DNA of 64,000 nucleotides, from NCBI GenBank assembly GCA_900095095.1, contig FMBT01000352.1:62001-126000 (forward strand), written 5' to 3'. How positions within the stretch are numbered: position 1 is the first letter of the stretch; every line of letters starts with the position of its first letter. Of the stretch, positions 1 to 10,184 are shown in pieces. Both the position numbers and the translations under genes were made by a program. The stretch comes from Fragilariopsis cylindrus CCMP1102. Taxonomy: Eukaryota > Bacillariophyta > Bacillariophyceae > Bacillariales > Bacillariaceae. Under the pieces are notes generated by a model, which saw only the letters and a program-made list of their open reading frames with translations, did not search any database and was not told the DNA's origin.

Positions 1-870
1 AAAGAGCTTAGCCAAGATTCGATTCATTCACGTGACGTCAATCAATCAATCAGCAATCGCGTTAATTAAAACGAGAGAGATTCTTGATTGAGGCAGAGAG
101 CACGTCACTATCACGCTTCCCACGAACATATTTACATACTACTAACTTAGTAGTACGGCACCAAAGTGCATAGTACAATACACAGCGAACCAGTCCTGGA
201 TGTTTTACTAACGGACAATCAGAAAGAAGCAACACAAACACACACAGAGAAAGAGAGAGAGAGAGAGAGAGACAGACAGAGAGAAAGAAAGAAAGAGAAA
301 GAGAGAGAGAGAGAGAGAGAGACAGAGGGAGTAACACAAAAGGAGAAATTCATTCATTCATTCCATTCCATTCCATTCCATTCGTTACCGTTATTTATTC
401 GATAGGAGTAGTTGCTTCTGTTATCCGGGTTTGCTTTTTTGGTTATTGTGTGCTGGTAAACAAAAGATAATAGAACAAAAAAGAGAGGTCACATATCAAT
501 CAACAACCAGATTCATCATCTTCACACAAGCACATACGCACACATTTCATCACCGACCTTCCTCCAACTACTACGCATCCACATCCACAAAAACGCTATA
601 ACTACAAGGTATCGCTTCATCAATTATTTTCTTGAGAGTGCTTAGAAAAAATAAAAATAAATATAACTGGGACCGACGTGGTGGGGTGTGATATTGCTTG
701 GTTCTGGTTTGTTTTCGCTCGCTCCGCACCTCTGCTTGCGAACAAACGAATCGATCGATCGATCGATCGATCAATCAATATTGATTCGATTCTGATCTTT
801 GACTTTTGATTCAATCACAATCTTGCTCCCTGTTTGTTATACTGTACTATACTATACTCCGTTCCTTGGA
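1..870. other. Gene-free 5' region with GA and ATCG microsatellites
   Basis: No supported gene. A GA-rich tract lies at about 246-331, a short CATTC run at 353-382, and a repeated ATCG/ATCA stretch at about 747-778 just ahead of the first gene. Open frames here are only low-complexity translations of these tracts. The last 100 bases or so are probably the promoter and leader of the gene that starts at 871. Confidence 0.6.
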
Positions 871-3153
871 ATGATGACGACATCATCGACGGGACGACGC
901 ACCGTAGAATCTTGGATACATAATAATAATAATGATAAAACTGATAATAATAAGACTGATACTCCTTCTGAAATTTTGATGACGAATCATAATCTTTGGA
1001 ATAGCAAACTCCTTTTGCTACCAGCCACTGATTCTTTGAATGAAGATGGGGTGGATGTTCTATTCGAAGATGATAATGATAATGATAATGGAAGCAGCAT
1101 CAACTTGCTGACATCCACGATGATGCGATTTTGTGTTGACGATGATGATGATGATCATCATCAGCAGCAGCAGCAGCAGCAGGAGGATAGTGATGAAATG
1201 ATAAGAACATCCAAGCTAACATTAGAAAATATTATTGATGTCGCCATCGCCACAATACAAACTTATCACGAACAACCGTTTGGTACTAGTAGTAGCGCCG
1301 CCGTCAAGGATGACTGTACTACGACGAATCATACACCAGTGATATCAACGGTAATAGACGACCACAAAAAAGGGAAGCTATCTGATCATCTCAACAATGA
1401 ACGTGTCGTCATAGAGAAAGAAAAAGAAGAAGAAGAAAACAATGATTCGACTTGTAGTTCCACATTGGATGACTGGGATGAAGTCTTTGGAGAAGATGGT
1501 AGTATTTCTGAGAATTGTTGTGACTGCGAACAACAACTGCTACGACGATTGCCCTTCACGATGATAGAAACCAACAATACTAACGAAGAAGAAGAAGAAG
1601 CAGAAGAAGAAGATTATGATGAAGTATTATTGAATCCTACTACCGAAAATTGGGATAGCCTCTTTGGACAAGACGACGACAACGATGATAAACAGAAAGA
1701 AGAATGCAACAAGTTTGAACTAAGGTCGTCGTCGACAAAATCAGTAGTGGGAACTATCTTCGGGGAGACGAGTGATAGTGATATCAACAGCAGATATGAC
1801 ATGCTGAATCGATCATCTCCAATGACTGACGAGAGTAGTTCAGGAATTGATGATAAAGATAAGGAAAATCCACGAAGTACTAGTTCTACTTCTAATAATA
1901 CACAGGTTTCACCTCCTCCCGGCTTTACTAGCTGCGAAAAGATGGAAATTATACACATGCACACCAATTGTATGGGAACAACGAAAACGAAAACGAAAGC
2001 AACATCAATAAATAATACCACTAGTATGATACCAAACAAAAGGATTAATAAAGATGAGACTGAATTTTCGAAAGAAACTCAATCAAAACAAAAACAACAA
2101 CAACAACAGCAATACGACTCTGTATGGGATGTGCATTTTCAGCAGGGAGAAGAAGAAAACCTTGCAACCATTGTAGTACCGATAAATGATAGCGGGACAG
2201 TGGTATCTGACACACCCGAGGATTGGGAGGCGCTGCTGGACGACGACGACGAAGAAGAAAGCGTATCGGGAACGAGAAGTAATGAAATAGAAGAAGAAAT
2301 ACCATCGCAGGATGCTATTTTAGTAGTTCCAGTTCCTATGAATGATGGTGTATCCATTATATCTGATACACCTGAGGACTGGGAGACGTTGTTAGAGGAG
2401 GACGACGATGATAAAAACGAACTGGCAACGAGAAGTAAAAAAGAAGAAATACTACTGCAAGATGATATTATAGGTGCACAAGAGAATGACGTTTTCCCAA
2501 GTAAAATAGCAAAGAAGAGGATTTCCACCCCCGCAAAGAATGCTCAATCTAAACAACAGCAGCAACAGCAGCAACAACAACAACAACAATACGATTCTGT
2601 ATGGGATATGACTTTTCAAGAAGAGGGAAACCTTCCAACCACAATAGTGTCTATGCATGATGGGAGAACAGTAATATCAAATTCATTTGCTTGTTTGGAA
2701 GGCAATCCTGACCCACCCGAGGACTGGGAAGCGATGTTGGCGGACGACGAAAAAAGTGTATCGGGAACGAGAAGTAAAGAAATACCACTACAGGATGATA
2801 ATGTAACAACACAAGAGGTTGAGGCTTTACGAAATAAAATATTCGCAATTGAGAATCCTCTTACTCTTACGGAAAAGGAAAAGAAAAAGATTGAAGTTCC
2901 CAGAAAGAAATTCTCGGAACGGCAAGATTGTGCTACTACTACCAAGAAGAATCTTCGACCATGTTGGAAAATCGAAAGCAGTATTAGTTATAATTCAGTT
3001 TGGGAGATGTGTAGCAAAGCAAACGACGAATACAGATTAGATCATAACCACGACCGAGCGACAACATCATCATCAGAATCGACGACAAGTCTAATGTTTA
3101 ATCCGCATCATTGTTCCGAGCCACAAGTAGACTGGGAAGATTTATATTCGTAG
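871..3153 (+). CDS. Acidic low-complexity protein with repeated SVWD and PEDWE motifs
   Basis: A 760-residue protein of unknown function, with no signal peptide and no membrane span. The frame is open back to 799, but that codon is TTG, so I use the ATG ATG at 871. The first third is acidic with short Q and D runs. Tryptophan-acidic motifs recur through the chain: DDWDEVFGED, ENWDSLFGQD, YDSVWDVHFQ, PEDWEALLDDDD, PEDWETLLEEDD, YDSVWDMTFQ, PEDWEAMLADD, YNSVWEM and finally VDWEDLYS at the C-terminus. The SVWD and PEDWE motifs alternate, and two long units, each starting with a poly-Q tract, cover about 2080-2540 and 2545-2830. Such motifs can be short docking sites for other proteins; that is inference. 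The coding call rests on frame length and on conservation of the repeats at protein level. Confidence 0.75.
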   Translation: MMTTSSTGRRTVESWIHNNNNDKTDNNKTDTPSEILMTNHNLWNSKLLLLPATDSLNEDGVDVLFEDDNDNDNGSSINLLTSTMMRFCVDDDDDDHHQQQQQQQEDSDEMIRTSKLTLENIIDVAIATIQTYHEQPFGTSSSAAVKDDCTTTNHTPVISTVIDDHKKGKLSDHLNNERVVIEKEKEEEENNDSTCSSTLDDWDEVFGEDGSISENCCDCEQQLLRRLPFTMIETNNTNEEEEEAEEEDYDEVLLNPTTENWDSLFGQDDDNDDKQKEECNKFELRSSSTKSVVGTIFGETSDSDINSRYDMLNRSSPMTDESSSGIDDKDKENPRSTSSTSNNTQVSPPPGFTSCEKMEIIHMHTNCMGTTKTKTKATSINNTTSMIPNKRINKDETEFSKETQSKQKQQQQQQYDSVWDVHFQQGEEENLATIVVPINDSGTVVSDTPEDWEALLDDDDEEESVSGTRSNEIEEEIPSQDAILVVPVPMNDGVSIISDTPEDWETLLEEDDDDKNELATRSKKEEILLQDDIIGAQENDVFPSKIAKKRISTPAKNAQSKQQQQQQQQQQQQYDSVWDMTFQEEGNLPTTIVSMHDGRTVISNSFACLEGNPDPPEDWEAMLADDEKSVSGTRSKEIPLQDDNVTTQEVEALRNKIFAIENPLTLTEKEKKKIEVPRKKFSERQDCATTTKKNLRPCWKIESSISYNSVWEMCSKANDEYRLDHNHDRATTSSSESTTSLMFNPHHCSEPQVDWEDLYS

Positions 3154-4562
3154 TTTTTACTGAATACTAATATCTTCTACTCCTGGGATTTATTGGACGT
3201 TTTTTTTTCAAAGTCAAATTACGTTACGCAAATCGTACTTACTTAAATTAAAATTATAACGAAAACGATGCGAAGCGCCGCATCAATAGTAATATTCATC
3301 AAAACAATTTAGAATAATATGAGATATATTTCTACAAAGTTTTTGCTGCACGTGTTCCTATTTTTATCTACGCTGTTGTTGTTGTTGTTGTTGTTGTTGT
3401 TATGACGATAGTTACTTGTAGTAATTCTTAATCCTTCTAAAAATAAAATAGAATGGTTCATAGGATTATGGGAAATAGTAGTGGCGATGACAAGAAAAAA
3501 AAATTCTGAGACGGATTCAGAAGAGAAGGATAACGATGAGGATGATAAGGACGATGATGCGAATCAAGTGAAGGATAATAATTCAATTGACAATGGAGAT
3601 TTAGAACACACGGAAGAAAAGAAGGAGAAAATATGGAACAGTAGTACAAATAAAGGTACTAATAGTGGCGATACAAATAAAGGGTAGCATTGAAAGTTGA
3701 TGCGGATGGTGATGATGAGGATGATGGCAATGTGCTGTCTACTTCGTCTAGTTGCAATCGTCATGACCACAATAATGCAGTTTTATTCACAATGGTTCGG
3801 GATAATGAATCATCTGAATTGATCGAAAAATCACGACACGAAATAATCTACATTTTTTTGCTTGTAGCGGAGCTGAAGTGCCGACCATGGTCTTCACCGT
3901 TATAGTGTATCATTGTCTATTCACCAACAACAGCAAAAAAAGAATACAGGAAAAGGAGGAGGTACATTGGTGTCGTTAACAATGTCAAACAATAATTAAT
4001 GCAACAACAGAAAAAGCTGGATGATAGCATTTATGACGTTATTTCTGTAAAGTCCTGGTAGTGCGACGAGGAATGAAGAATATTTTCTCCAGGTGAGTTA
4101 TTAGTTATTAGTTGTGGTACAGTACAGCGCAAGGCAAAAGAAGGAAAGGAAGTTTCGATGGTGGTAACAAATCCGTTCCTTCAAAATCTGCCAGAAGAAG
4201 AAATGATTAACTGGTACAACGTACGCCGTATACGGGAATTCCAGCACTGACATATCCTCGAGACAGAATGTTCTAACAGTCATGCAGTAGAATATTGGAA
4301 AGAGAACTAGTATATGTGTCCTTATGCTGAGTTGTCGACACACACAGGTATATCTTCCGGCTTTTTCGACACGTTCTGATACTTTCGCATCGAAGACTGG
4401 TATGCCATGAAGAAAAAAGTGATCGGTATTTTAAAAAAATAAACATCAGCAGCTGATTATAATTCGTATCTCAATAGTATAATTCAATTTATTCTAGATA
4501 ATTGCTTCATATATTTTCTATTTTATTCTATTTTAATTCAGCAGATGTTGGCTTTTCGATAC
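3154..4562. other. Intergenic region with a GTT run and a doubtful acidic frame
   Basis: A GTT trinucleotide run lies at about 3372-3401. A short acidic frame with an ATG at 3487 and a stop at 3687 is rich in D, E, K and N and resembles nothing I know. It may be a decayed relative of the acidic gene upstream or chance. The rest, to the convergent 3' end at 4563, shows nothing I can support. Confidence 0.4.
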
Positions 4563-5075
4563 TCAACACAATTTGATGACACATGCACCATCCACTTTAA
4601 GTCCTTTTCCAGAATGAGAATCAACGCCTTTTGTGCATTCAGGATTACCACCTTTAATAATATTCTCACAGGAAGATTTACCATCTGCAACATAGCTATC
4701 AAACTCAGTATAGGATACAGTCTCTTCATCCGTCATACCAATATTTTTGCAATGATCTTTCTTGATAAACACTATTTTGTCATAGTTTCCCTTCTCTTCT
4801 GTGTGGAGTTCGAAATCTACTCCAACTTTTGTGCCACAATTATTCAAGGCAAACACATGATATACCTTCTTCTTGTCACAAAATGTTTCATAGAACAGTA
4901 CCTCTTCGGTATTGACTCCGTCTTTAGTTTGGCAGAAGCCAGTCTGATTATCATCAATAATTTTATATGTGCCATTGTTATCTTCACAGCAAGTAACATA
5001 AGGGGATATCGCAGCATTTGCAGTTCCAGAAATAGAAGCCACAATGATAGTGAAAGTAGTAATTGTGAATTTCAT
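4563..5075 (-). CDS. Small secreted cysteine-rich protein
   Basis: A 170-residue protein with an ATG at 5075. The N-terminus is a clear signal peptide (MKFTITTFTIIVASISGTANA, with likely cleavage after TANA). The mature part holds ten cysteines, starting with a CC pair and ending with a C-terminal cysteine, an even number consistent with five disulfides. I do not recognise the family. The gene is transcribed divergently from the secreted binding-protein-like gene at 5542, and the 466 bp between them carry a duplicated ACCGGT-containing motif, so shared regulation is plausible. It could be a cell-wall or surface protein, a secreted ligand-binding protein or a small effector; the sequence does not decide. 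I see no intron. Confidence 0.75.
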   Translation of the reverse strand: MKFTITTFTIIVASISGTANAAISPYVTCCEDNNGTYKIIDDNQTGFCQTKDGVNTEEVLFYETFCDKKKVYHVFALNNCGTKVGVDFELHTEEKGNYDKIVFIKKDHCKNIGMTDEETVSYTEFDSYVADGKSSCENIIKGGNPECTKGVDSHSGKGLKVDGACVIKLC

Positions 5076-5212
5076 CTTCTGGATAATTTACCTTACTGTT
5101 GATATTGTTGTTGATAAATTTGTATTTGTGTTGTTGTTGATATAATTTTGTAAGAAAAAGGAATGAAGTAGAATCTATTTGATTTGTCTTTTCCGCCTAA
5201 GTAATTGACCGC

Positions 5213-5294
5213 AACCGGTAAAAATATTAAATTACGACCGGTTTCTGATCATCAACCGGTAAAAATATTAAACAACGACCGGTATCAGAAATTC
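5213..5294. promoter_or_regulatory. Duplicated 41-bp motif in a divergent promoter
   Basis: Two adjacent copies of a 41-bp unit, at 5213-5253 and 5254-5294. Each begins AACCGGTAAAAATATTAAA and carries a second ACCGGT about 22 bp downstream, giving four copies of this perfect palindrome in 82 bp. The units lie between two divergent genes for secreted proteins. Evenly spaced palindromes in a shared promoter suggest paired binding sites for a dimeric transcription factor. That role is inference. Confidence 0.5.
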
Positions 5295-5541
5295 GCCAGC
5301 TAGCGAGCACAGGATGAAATTTTAAGCGCCACGCGATGTGATGTAAAGATTACTATAATGTTTACTGGTTACAAATTTCCTGCGCCATAACAATTTTGAC
5401 ACCGTACACATCGAAATCTTCCTAGATACGCGACTTCTAATAAATTTATATCGAACAAAATATATTACTGTATCCACTTCCAATTTCGATAGTAAACTTA
5501 TAACGTTACATACAATTAATAACAGATATTTAAATTATAAG

Positions 5542-7152
5542 ATGATGTTCCAGCTTACTTCAGCATTTTTGTTGGCATTGAGCAGTAGTATTGATACGGT
5601 GTCTGCCCAACAAGAGACAGTGATTGGAGTGAATAATCTCATCAATGGTGCTTGTGCCGTGGACTATGATCCGAATGATAATGTGGATTACTTTCCTATC
5701 AAGTATCGGAAACCAAGCATCGAATCGTACGGCAACATTGATATTTTCGGTAACAAGTTTGTACCACACGAATCGACTGACTTTTTAAACATCGAATATC
5801 ACGACAACTACAAAATTGTTACAAACTCTCACCAACAACCACCGAAAACATACCTGTTGTATCAATGTGGTACCGAAATTCCTGACATCGTCACTAATGG
5901 AGACTTTGCATTTGACTTAGTCGTATCGGTTCCTCATCAGGGGGGATTGGCACTCACACAAACTCCACAAATCCCATATATCGAATTACTAGGATTGCGG
6001 GAAGAGGTGATTGCCTACGTAGGTGATCCACAGTATGTGACAAGTCCCTGTATGAGTTACATGATGACGGGCGCCGGAGATGATGATCAAATCCAAGTCG
6101 TCTATGATAGCAACATTACCATAATGGAAGGACTCACCGATACATTTCGCACCGAGCATCCTAATACTATCATGGTGAGTGGTCCCACCAACAATGTTGT
6201 GGGGGATCGAGTTATTGTGGCATCGGCCACACAAGAAAGGACCAATGTTGCAACTTTTGATTGGATTGCTTTTTATGCATCATTCTATAACTTGGAAGGT
6301 GAATCTAATCGTATCTCGACATTGATGCAGGAGAGCTATGATTGCATCAGCGACGTTTCCACTAACATTGTGAAACAGCAACGGAACCTGGAAAACGTAG
6401 GAGAAGAGTACCACACCCCCACCATCTTTTGGGCCAATTTTTTCACCTATGATGATTTGGGATGGAGTGTTGGCGACTGTCCCACGTGGGATGCAAATTT
6501 CTATTGTGAATACGCCGCCCATTGTGACGCAACCATCCTATCACGACCGGAAGGTGTTGGCTTCAACCGAACGTACGGAGGATCACCAACTGTGTATTGG
6601 TATATTAGCGACGAAGAAGCGTTAGAGATGGGCAAGAATGCCGATATTTTTATTTACACCGGAGGTGATTGGGACTCGGTGTATAAATCACACAGTTCGA
6701 TGCTGGATCAATTCCAAGCCGTTCAAAACAAACAAGTATTTGATACATTGGGACAGGGACCATCGGCATGGCTCGAACAACGGTATGCGGAATACAATAC
6801 AGTAGGATTGGACTTGTGTGACATCGTTGGTCATTCATCAATGGCGACAGTAAATGGTGGTAATAACGCGAATCGTTGGTTTCGAAATGTGTATACCGAA
6901 CCTATTGGTGCATTGCCGGTGTGTGATGTAGCAGGAGGTGAAATCAGCCAACCCTATGTTCCCCCAAAAGTGAACTGTGTCCAACCACCAGAGGAAGGTG
7001 TAAAAATTGTGAACAGACCAAAAGAAATCTCATCACCATCCCAAGAGCAAGTAGAAGATGGTGATTCGGCTGCTTCCGGGTTTTGTAATTACTTCTCCTA
7101 CTCGAACTTAATGTTGGTATCGTTTGCTGGTATGGTTGTTTCTCAAATGTAG
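5542..7152 (+). CDS. Secreted or surface siderophore-binding-like (periplasmic binding fold) protein
   Basis: A 536-residue protein with an ATG at 5542 and a signal peptide ending near TVSA-QQ (residues 1-22). The body resembles the two-lobed substrate-binding proteins of bacterial iron-siderophore and cobalamin ABC transporters. An N-lobe has LLYQCGTEIPD, then VVSVPHQGGLALTQTPQIPY leading into ELLGLREEVIAYVGDP. A C-lobe has KNADIFIYTGGDW and FQAVQNKQVFDT, then WLEQRYAEYNTVGLDL and RWFRNVYTEPIG. The last 25 residues are hydrophobic after a short spacer, which fits a GPI anchor or a C-terminal membrane anchor. Diatoms are known to use such bacterial-like binding proteins at the cell surface in iron uptake (FBP1 is the known case). 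The assignment is by pattern memory, and iron as ligand is inference. The gene is divergent from the Cys-rich secreted gene at 4563-5075. Confidence 0.6.
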   Translation: MMFQLTSAFLLALSSSIDTVSAQQETVIGVNNLINGACAVDYDPNDNVDYFPIKYRKPSIESYGNIDIFGNKFVPHESTDFLNIEYHDNYKIVTNSHQQPPKTYLLYQCGTEIPDIVTNGDFAFDLVVSVPHQGGLALTQTPQIPYIELLGLREEVIAYVGDPQYVTSPCMSYMMTGAGDDDQIQVVYDSNITIMEGLTDTFRTEHPNTIMVSGPTNNVVGDRVIVASATQERTNVATFDWIAFYASFYNLEGESNRISTLMQESYDCISDVSTNIVKQQRNLENVGEEYHTPTIFWANFFTYDDLGWSVGDCPTWDANFYCEYAAHCDATILSRPEGVGFNRTYGGSPTVYWYISDEEALEMGKNADIFIYTGGDWDSVYKSHSSMLDQFQAVQNKQVFDTLGQGPSAWLEQRYAEYNTVGLDLCDIVGHSSMATVNGGNNANRWFRNVYTEPIGALPVCDVAGGEISQPYVPPKVNCVQPPEEGVKIVNRPKEISSPSQEQVEDGDSAASGFCNYFSYSNLMLVSFAGMVVSQM

Positions 7153-7568
7153 TAAGATAATGGATTAAATATAATAATAAAAAGACATCAGTTAATTGTT
7201 TAGAGTATTAGTTTAATTTATAGTTTATATGTATATGTATGCAAAAAGAAATTACGCTTTATTACAGTACTATCTACGATCGTCGGAAGTGAAATATGCT
7301 ACAAGTATCATTATAGAGTTCGACAGAAATACGATAGAAAGAGATGAAGTAGAAGTCGAACAATGGCATGGACGTGAAGTCGAAACGGTTAAATTATCTT
7401 GATGGGACTAATAAGTTTTTTTTTTACTGTTATTACTTTTACTATTGTGGTTATCCTGATAGTTGTTTCATCCCAATCTTTCTAACTTCCTTTTCAACAA
7501 AGTTCATTCTGTTCTGCTCACACGACGATGCTATGCAGTGTTTTTGTTGTTTATGATTGATCTCCCTC
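7153..7568. other. Convergent intergenic spacer
   Basis: An AT-rich spacer between two converging genes. It presumably holds both 3' ends; AATAAA-like strings occur just after the stop at 7152. Nothing else is supported. Confidence 0.5.
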
Positions 7569-7772
7569 TTATCCATTATCCCAACTCTTTTGATCATAAC
7601 CAAGTTTTTTCGCATGCTCCTGCTGCTCTGGAGATAAATCCTTAAAGTAGGCATCACAGATGGCAGGTTCTTTATCCTTATCCCACATTTTTTTATTATA
7701 TCCTAACGCTTCCGCAGCCTTTTGCACATCCTCGGGTAATTCTTTCCAATCGCAATCATCGTATTTCGCCAT
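7569..7772 (-). CDS. Small soluble protein with two W...LGY...WD repeats
   Basis: A 67-residue protein with an ATG at 7772. It consists of two copies of a module of about 30 residues. The first has DWKELPEDVQKAAEALGY followed by NKKMWD; the second has FKDLSPEQQEHAKKLGY followed by DQKSWD. Shared positions are L-P/S, an amphipathic helix ending in A-x-x-LGY, then x4-W-D. I recall similar LGY-WD modules in proteins of marine algae, but I know no function for them. It has no signal peptide and is highly charged. The repeat conservation and clean ATG-to-stop frame argue that it is a real gene despite its size. Confidence 0.65.
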   Translation of the reverse strand: MAKYDDCDWKELPEDVQKAAEALGYNKKMWDKDKEPAICDAYFKDLSPEQQEHAKKLGYDQKSWDNG

Positions 7773-7939
7773 GGTTTGTTTTGTTTTGTTTTTAATTAAT
7801 TAATACTATTTATTATTATTATTATGCTACGAATTAACTACTGTAAAAAGGAGATACAATGATGAATGATGACATGTGAGAAAATCGATTGATTACAAGG
7901 ACAAGAACAAGAACGTCAACGTCAACGGTAACCACAAAC

Positions 7940-7952
7940 ACGACGACGACGA

Positions 7953-7984
<32 letters not shown>
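7940..7984. repeat. GAC trinucleotide microsatellite
   Basis: A run of about 45 bases of CGA/GAC units with one interruption. The arginine- or aspartate-rich frames across it are artefacts of the repeat. Confidence 0.9.
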
Positions 7985-7989
<5 letters not shown>

Positions 7990-8282
7990 AAGAAGTGTGT
8001 ATGGTAGGAACGATCATGGTCATGATAACTTTACCTGATCTTGATTTGTGTGTGTTGAAAGAACAACAAGAAGCAGTCGTGTTTGTTTCGATATCGTTTC
8101 TTTGTTTCTGAAAATCTTGATTCATTCAACATTTGTCTTTCGAAAGATTCATTCTTTCGAATGAGAATTGTGCACGTCGTATATTGATATCTTTTTGTTT
8201 TCTATTCTTTCTCATTACGTCCGTACTTGACACGCGCCTAAAATTATCGACACGTGCAAAGATATATAGATTCAACCCCTGT

Positions 8283-8365
8283 CACGCGTCCAATATGAAC
8301 AAAAGTGATTTGAATGAATAACCAATGAATCTAGTGCTTGATTTTAACAGCAGTATAATAAGTTG
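8283..8365 (+). repeat. Dispersed repeat, copy 1 of 2
   Basis: About 80 bp starting CACGCGTCCAATATGAAC and ending CAGTATAATAAGTTG. It recurs with a few differences at 12719-12798 in the same orientation. At the second site the repeat directly follows a DUF4116 relic; here no such relic is visible next to it. Confidence 0.8.
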
Positions 8366-8639
8366 TTAGGTTGTGATACCTTTAGTAGGATCTTTTGTAT
8401 TAGCGTCAATCAAAATTTTGATTCCATACCACGACTCATTGTTACAGAAGTCTTGAATTGGATACATGTATCTCATTTGAGATTGTTCAAATAATCTATA
8501 CATCAAATAGAATCCTTGTGCACGCACCTATGCTACACATTGAAGTATCAATGTGTCGTCCTACTCTTCCAAAAAGTGTCACTCCATTGTTGGTCTTACC
8601 TGTTGCTATCTATCTGCATGATGGCAATGTAGAGAAGCA

Positions 8640-9590
8640 TCTTCTTGCTGGCACCCAATTTCAAACTCATCGGTTAATTCTCCTTTGAAAAAAACTCTCA
8701 TCTCTTAGTATGCCGTGACATGTATGTAAGAAGAGATGTCTGTTCCAAACACTAGCAAAAACTTGTCTTCCATCTGTCCAATTAAATCCATATGGAAAGA
8801 AATCATTTTGATGTGCTCCACAGCACCCAAAGGTGCAGAGGCATCTCTCTCTCTCTCTCTCCTTGAAGTTTTTTTTCTCAGCTCTTGGTTTGCTTAGTTT
8901 CCCACAATCCATGATGTTATCAAAAGTAATGCCAAACATTCTTTCATGTTGCTCCTTCCATAGCTGTAGAATAGCGGCCTTACTTGACAGCAAAACATTG
9001 CAGCCTATACCATTCTTTGGTTCAATTTCAGGGTATGCATTAGGACTTAACAGTGCAGTAACTTATACTGAAGATCCTCTCATATTCAGATGTGATTAAC
9101 TTATCTTTAGAATTATCAGAACTGTCTCTTTTTCCCCCTCTTTTCTTCTGTTCTCTGAAAGCAACATACATCATGTATCTTATTGCCTTGTCAAGGCATA
9201 CTTGTTGCTTTTGACCAAATGGCAGAAACCCATATACTTTATCACAAAGTTCAAGAAATTCTGCTCACTTAGGTTCATGAGATGTTTTGGTATTATGATC
9301 TTTGCCCTTGCTGTGTTCACGAAGATTGTGTAAGCCTTGGATTAGTTGAGCATGTGGAACTCCTGGATGGAACTCTAAGTCTTCAAATAGATGATGATGG
9401 TGATGTGGTGGAGATGATGCTACCACCGTAGTTGCTACTTAATTTCCTACTACTTGTACAGCATTACTACAACCAAGGTCAGAAACCATGCCATCCCACT
9501 GTATCCAACCCTAGATTTTGTTTCCAATTGAATTCACCAATAATTTTCTTGACCACCCTCCATCCTTATTAGTACAGGGAAGCCAGTCAA
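8640..9590 (-). pseudogene. Unidentified decayed coding remnant
   Basis: Minus-strand translation gives several peptide-like stretches in different frames over about 950 bp. One contains LQLWKEQHERMFGITFDNI, another CGAHQNDFFPYGFNWTDG, another WIQWDGMVSDLGCSNAVQVV. They have ordinary globular composition but are broken throughout. I do not recognise the family; a mobile-element protein or a dead host gene is equally possible. A CT microsatellite (about 8846-8861) lies inside. Confidence 0.35.
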
Positions 9591-10184
9591 GAAGAGATGC
9601 ACTGGCGGACTGACGTACGGACGTGTAATTATATTTCCCAACACTAAGTCTCGCGCGAATTTACTAGTGCGTGCTTACGTTTTAGTTTTTTCATAATTGA
9701 CAACTCGTGATTACTTTATTTATAGCTTATATCTATGTACATAAATGTTATGTTCATTCATTAAATAGTAATAATAATAATAAAACTCGCGAGCGACTAG
9801 GGCCTGGTCGATGAATAAGGGCCTGATCTTGAATTACAAATTGAATTTCACTCTTCATGCGAAAAATGGCGTGTTCTTTGCCCCACTCAAAGGGTAGGGT
9901 AGGGAAATTTAGGATGATGCATGGAGGGGTATAGGGTGGTCAAGTGGATTAGAGGTAATACCACTTTAAAATAAAAACAAATTCAGCGCTTTCGTCGCTG
10001 CTTTGATTTACGGTACAATAAATACGTTGATAATACTGCTACAAGTAAATATTTGCAATTCGAACGCAGCATCATAAAATAATATACTGAAAGTGCTAAG
10101 ATCAGATCAGATTCATCACATCAGATCAATCAAGCAAGCAATCAATCAATCAGTCAAATCAGATCAGATCAGAACAGATCAATC
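9591..10184. other. Intergenic region and probable promoter of the dirigent-like gene
   Basis: AT-rich. A G-rich stretch with GGGTAGGGTAGGG lies at about 9890-9904. From about 10099 there is a cluster of AGATCAGATC/AATCAATC short repeats running up to the ATG at 10185, probably the 5' leader. No gene is supported. Confidence 0.5.

Noticed and set aside
62-405. Open frames rich in Leu/Ser or Arg/Glu across the GA tract
   Set aside because: They only translate the GA/CT microsatellite and have no other content.
799-870. Upstream extension of the acidic protein (hydrophobic, signal-like)
   Set aside because: The first codon is TTG; the first ATG is at 871, so the apparent signal peptide is not supported.
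7922-8125. An Arg-rich minus-strand frame
   Set aside because: It translates the GAC microsatellite at 7940-7984.
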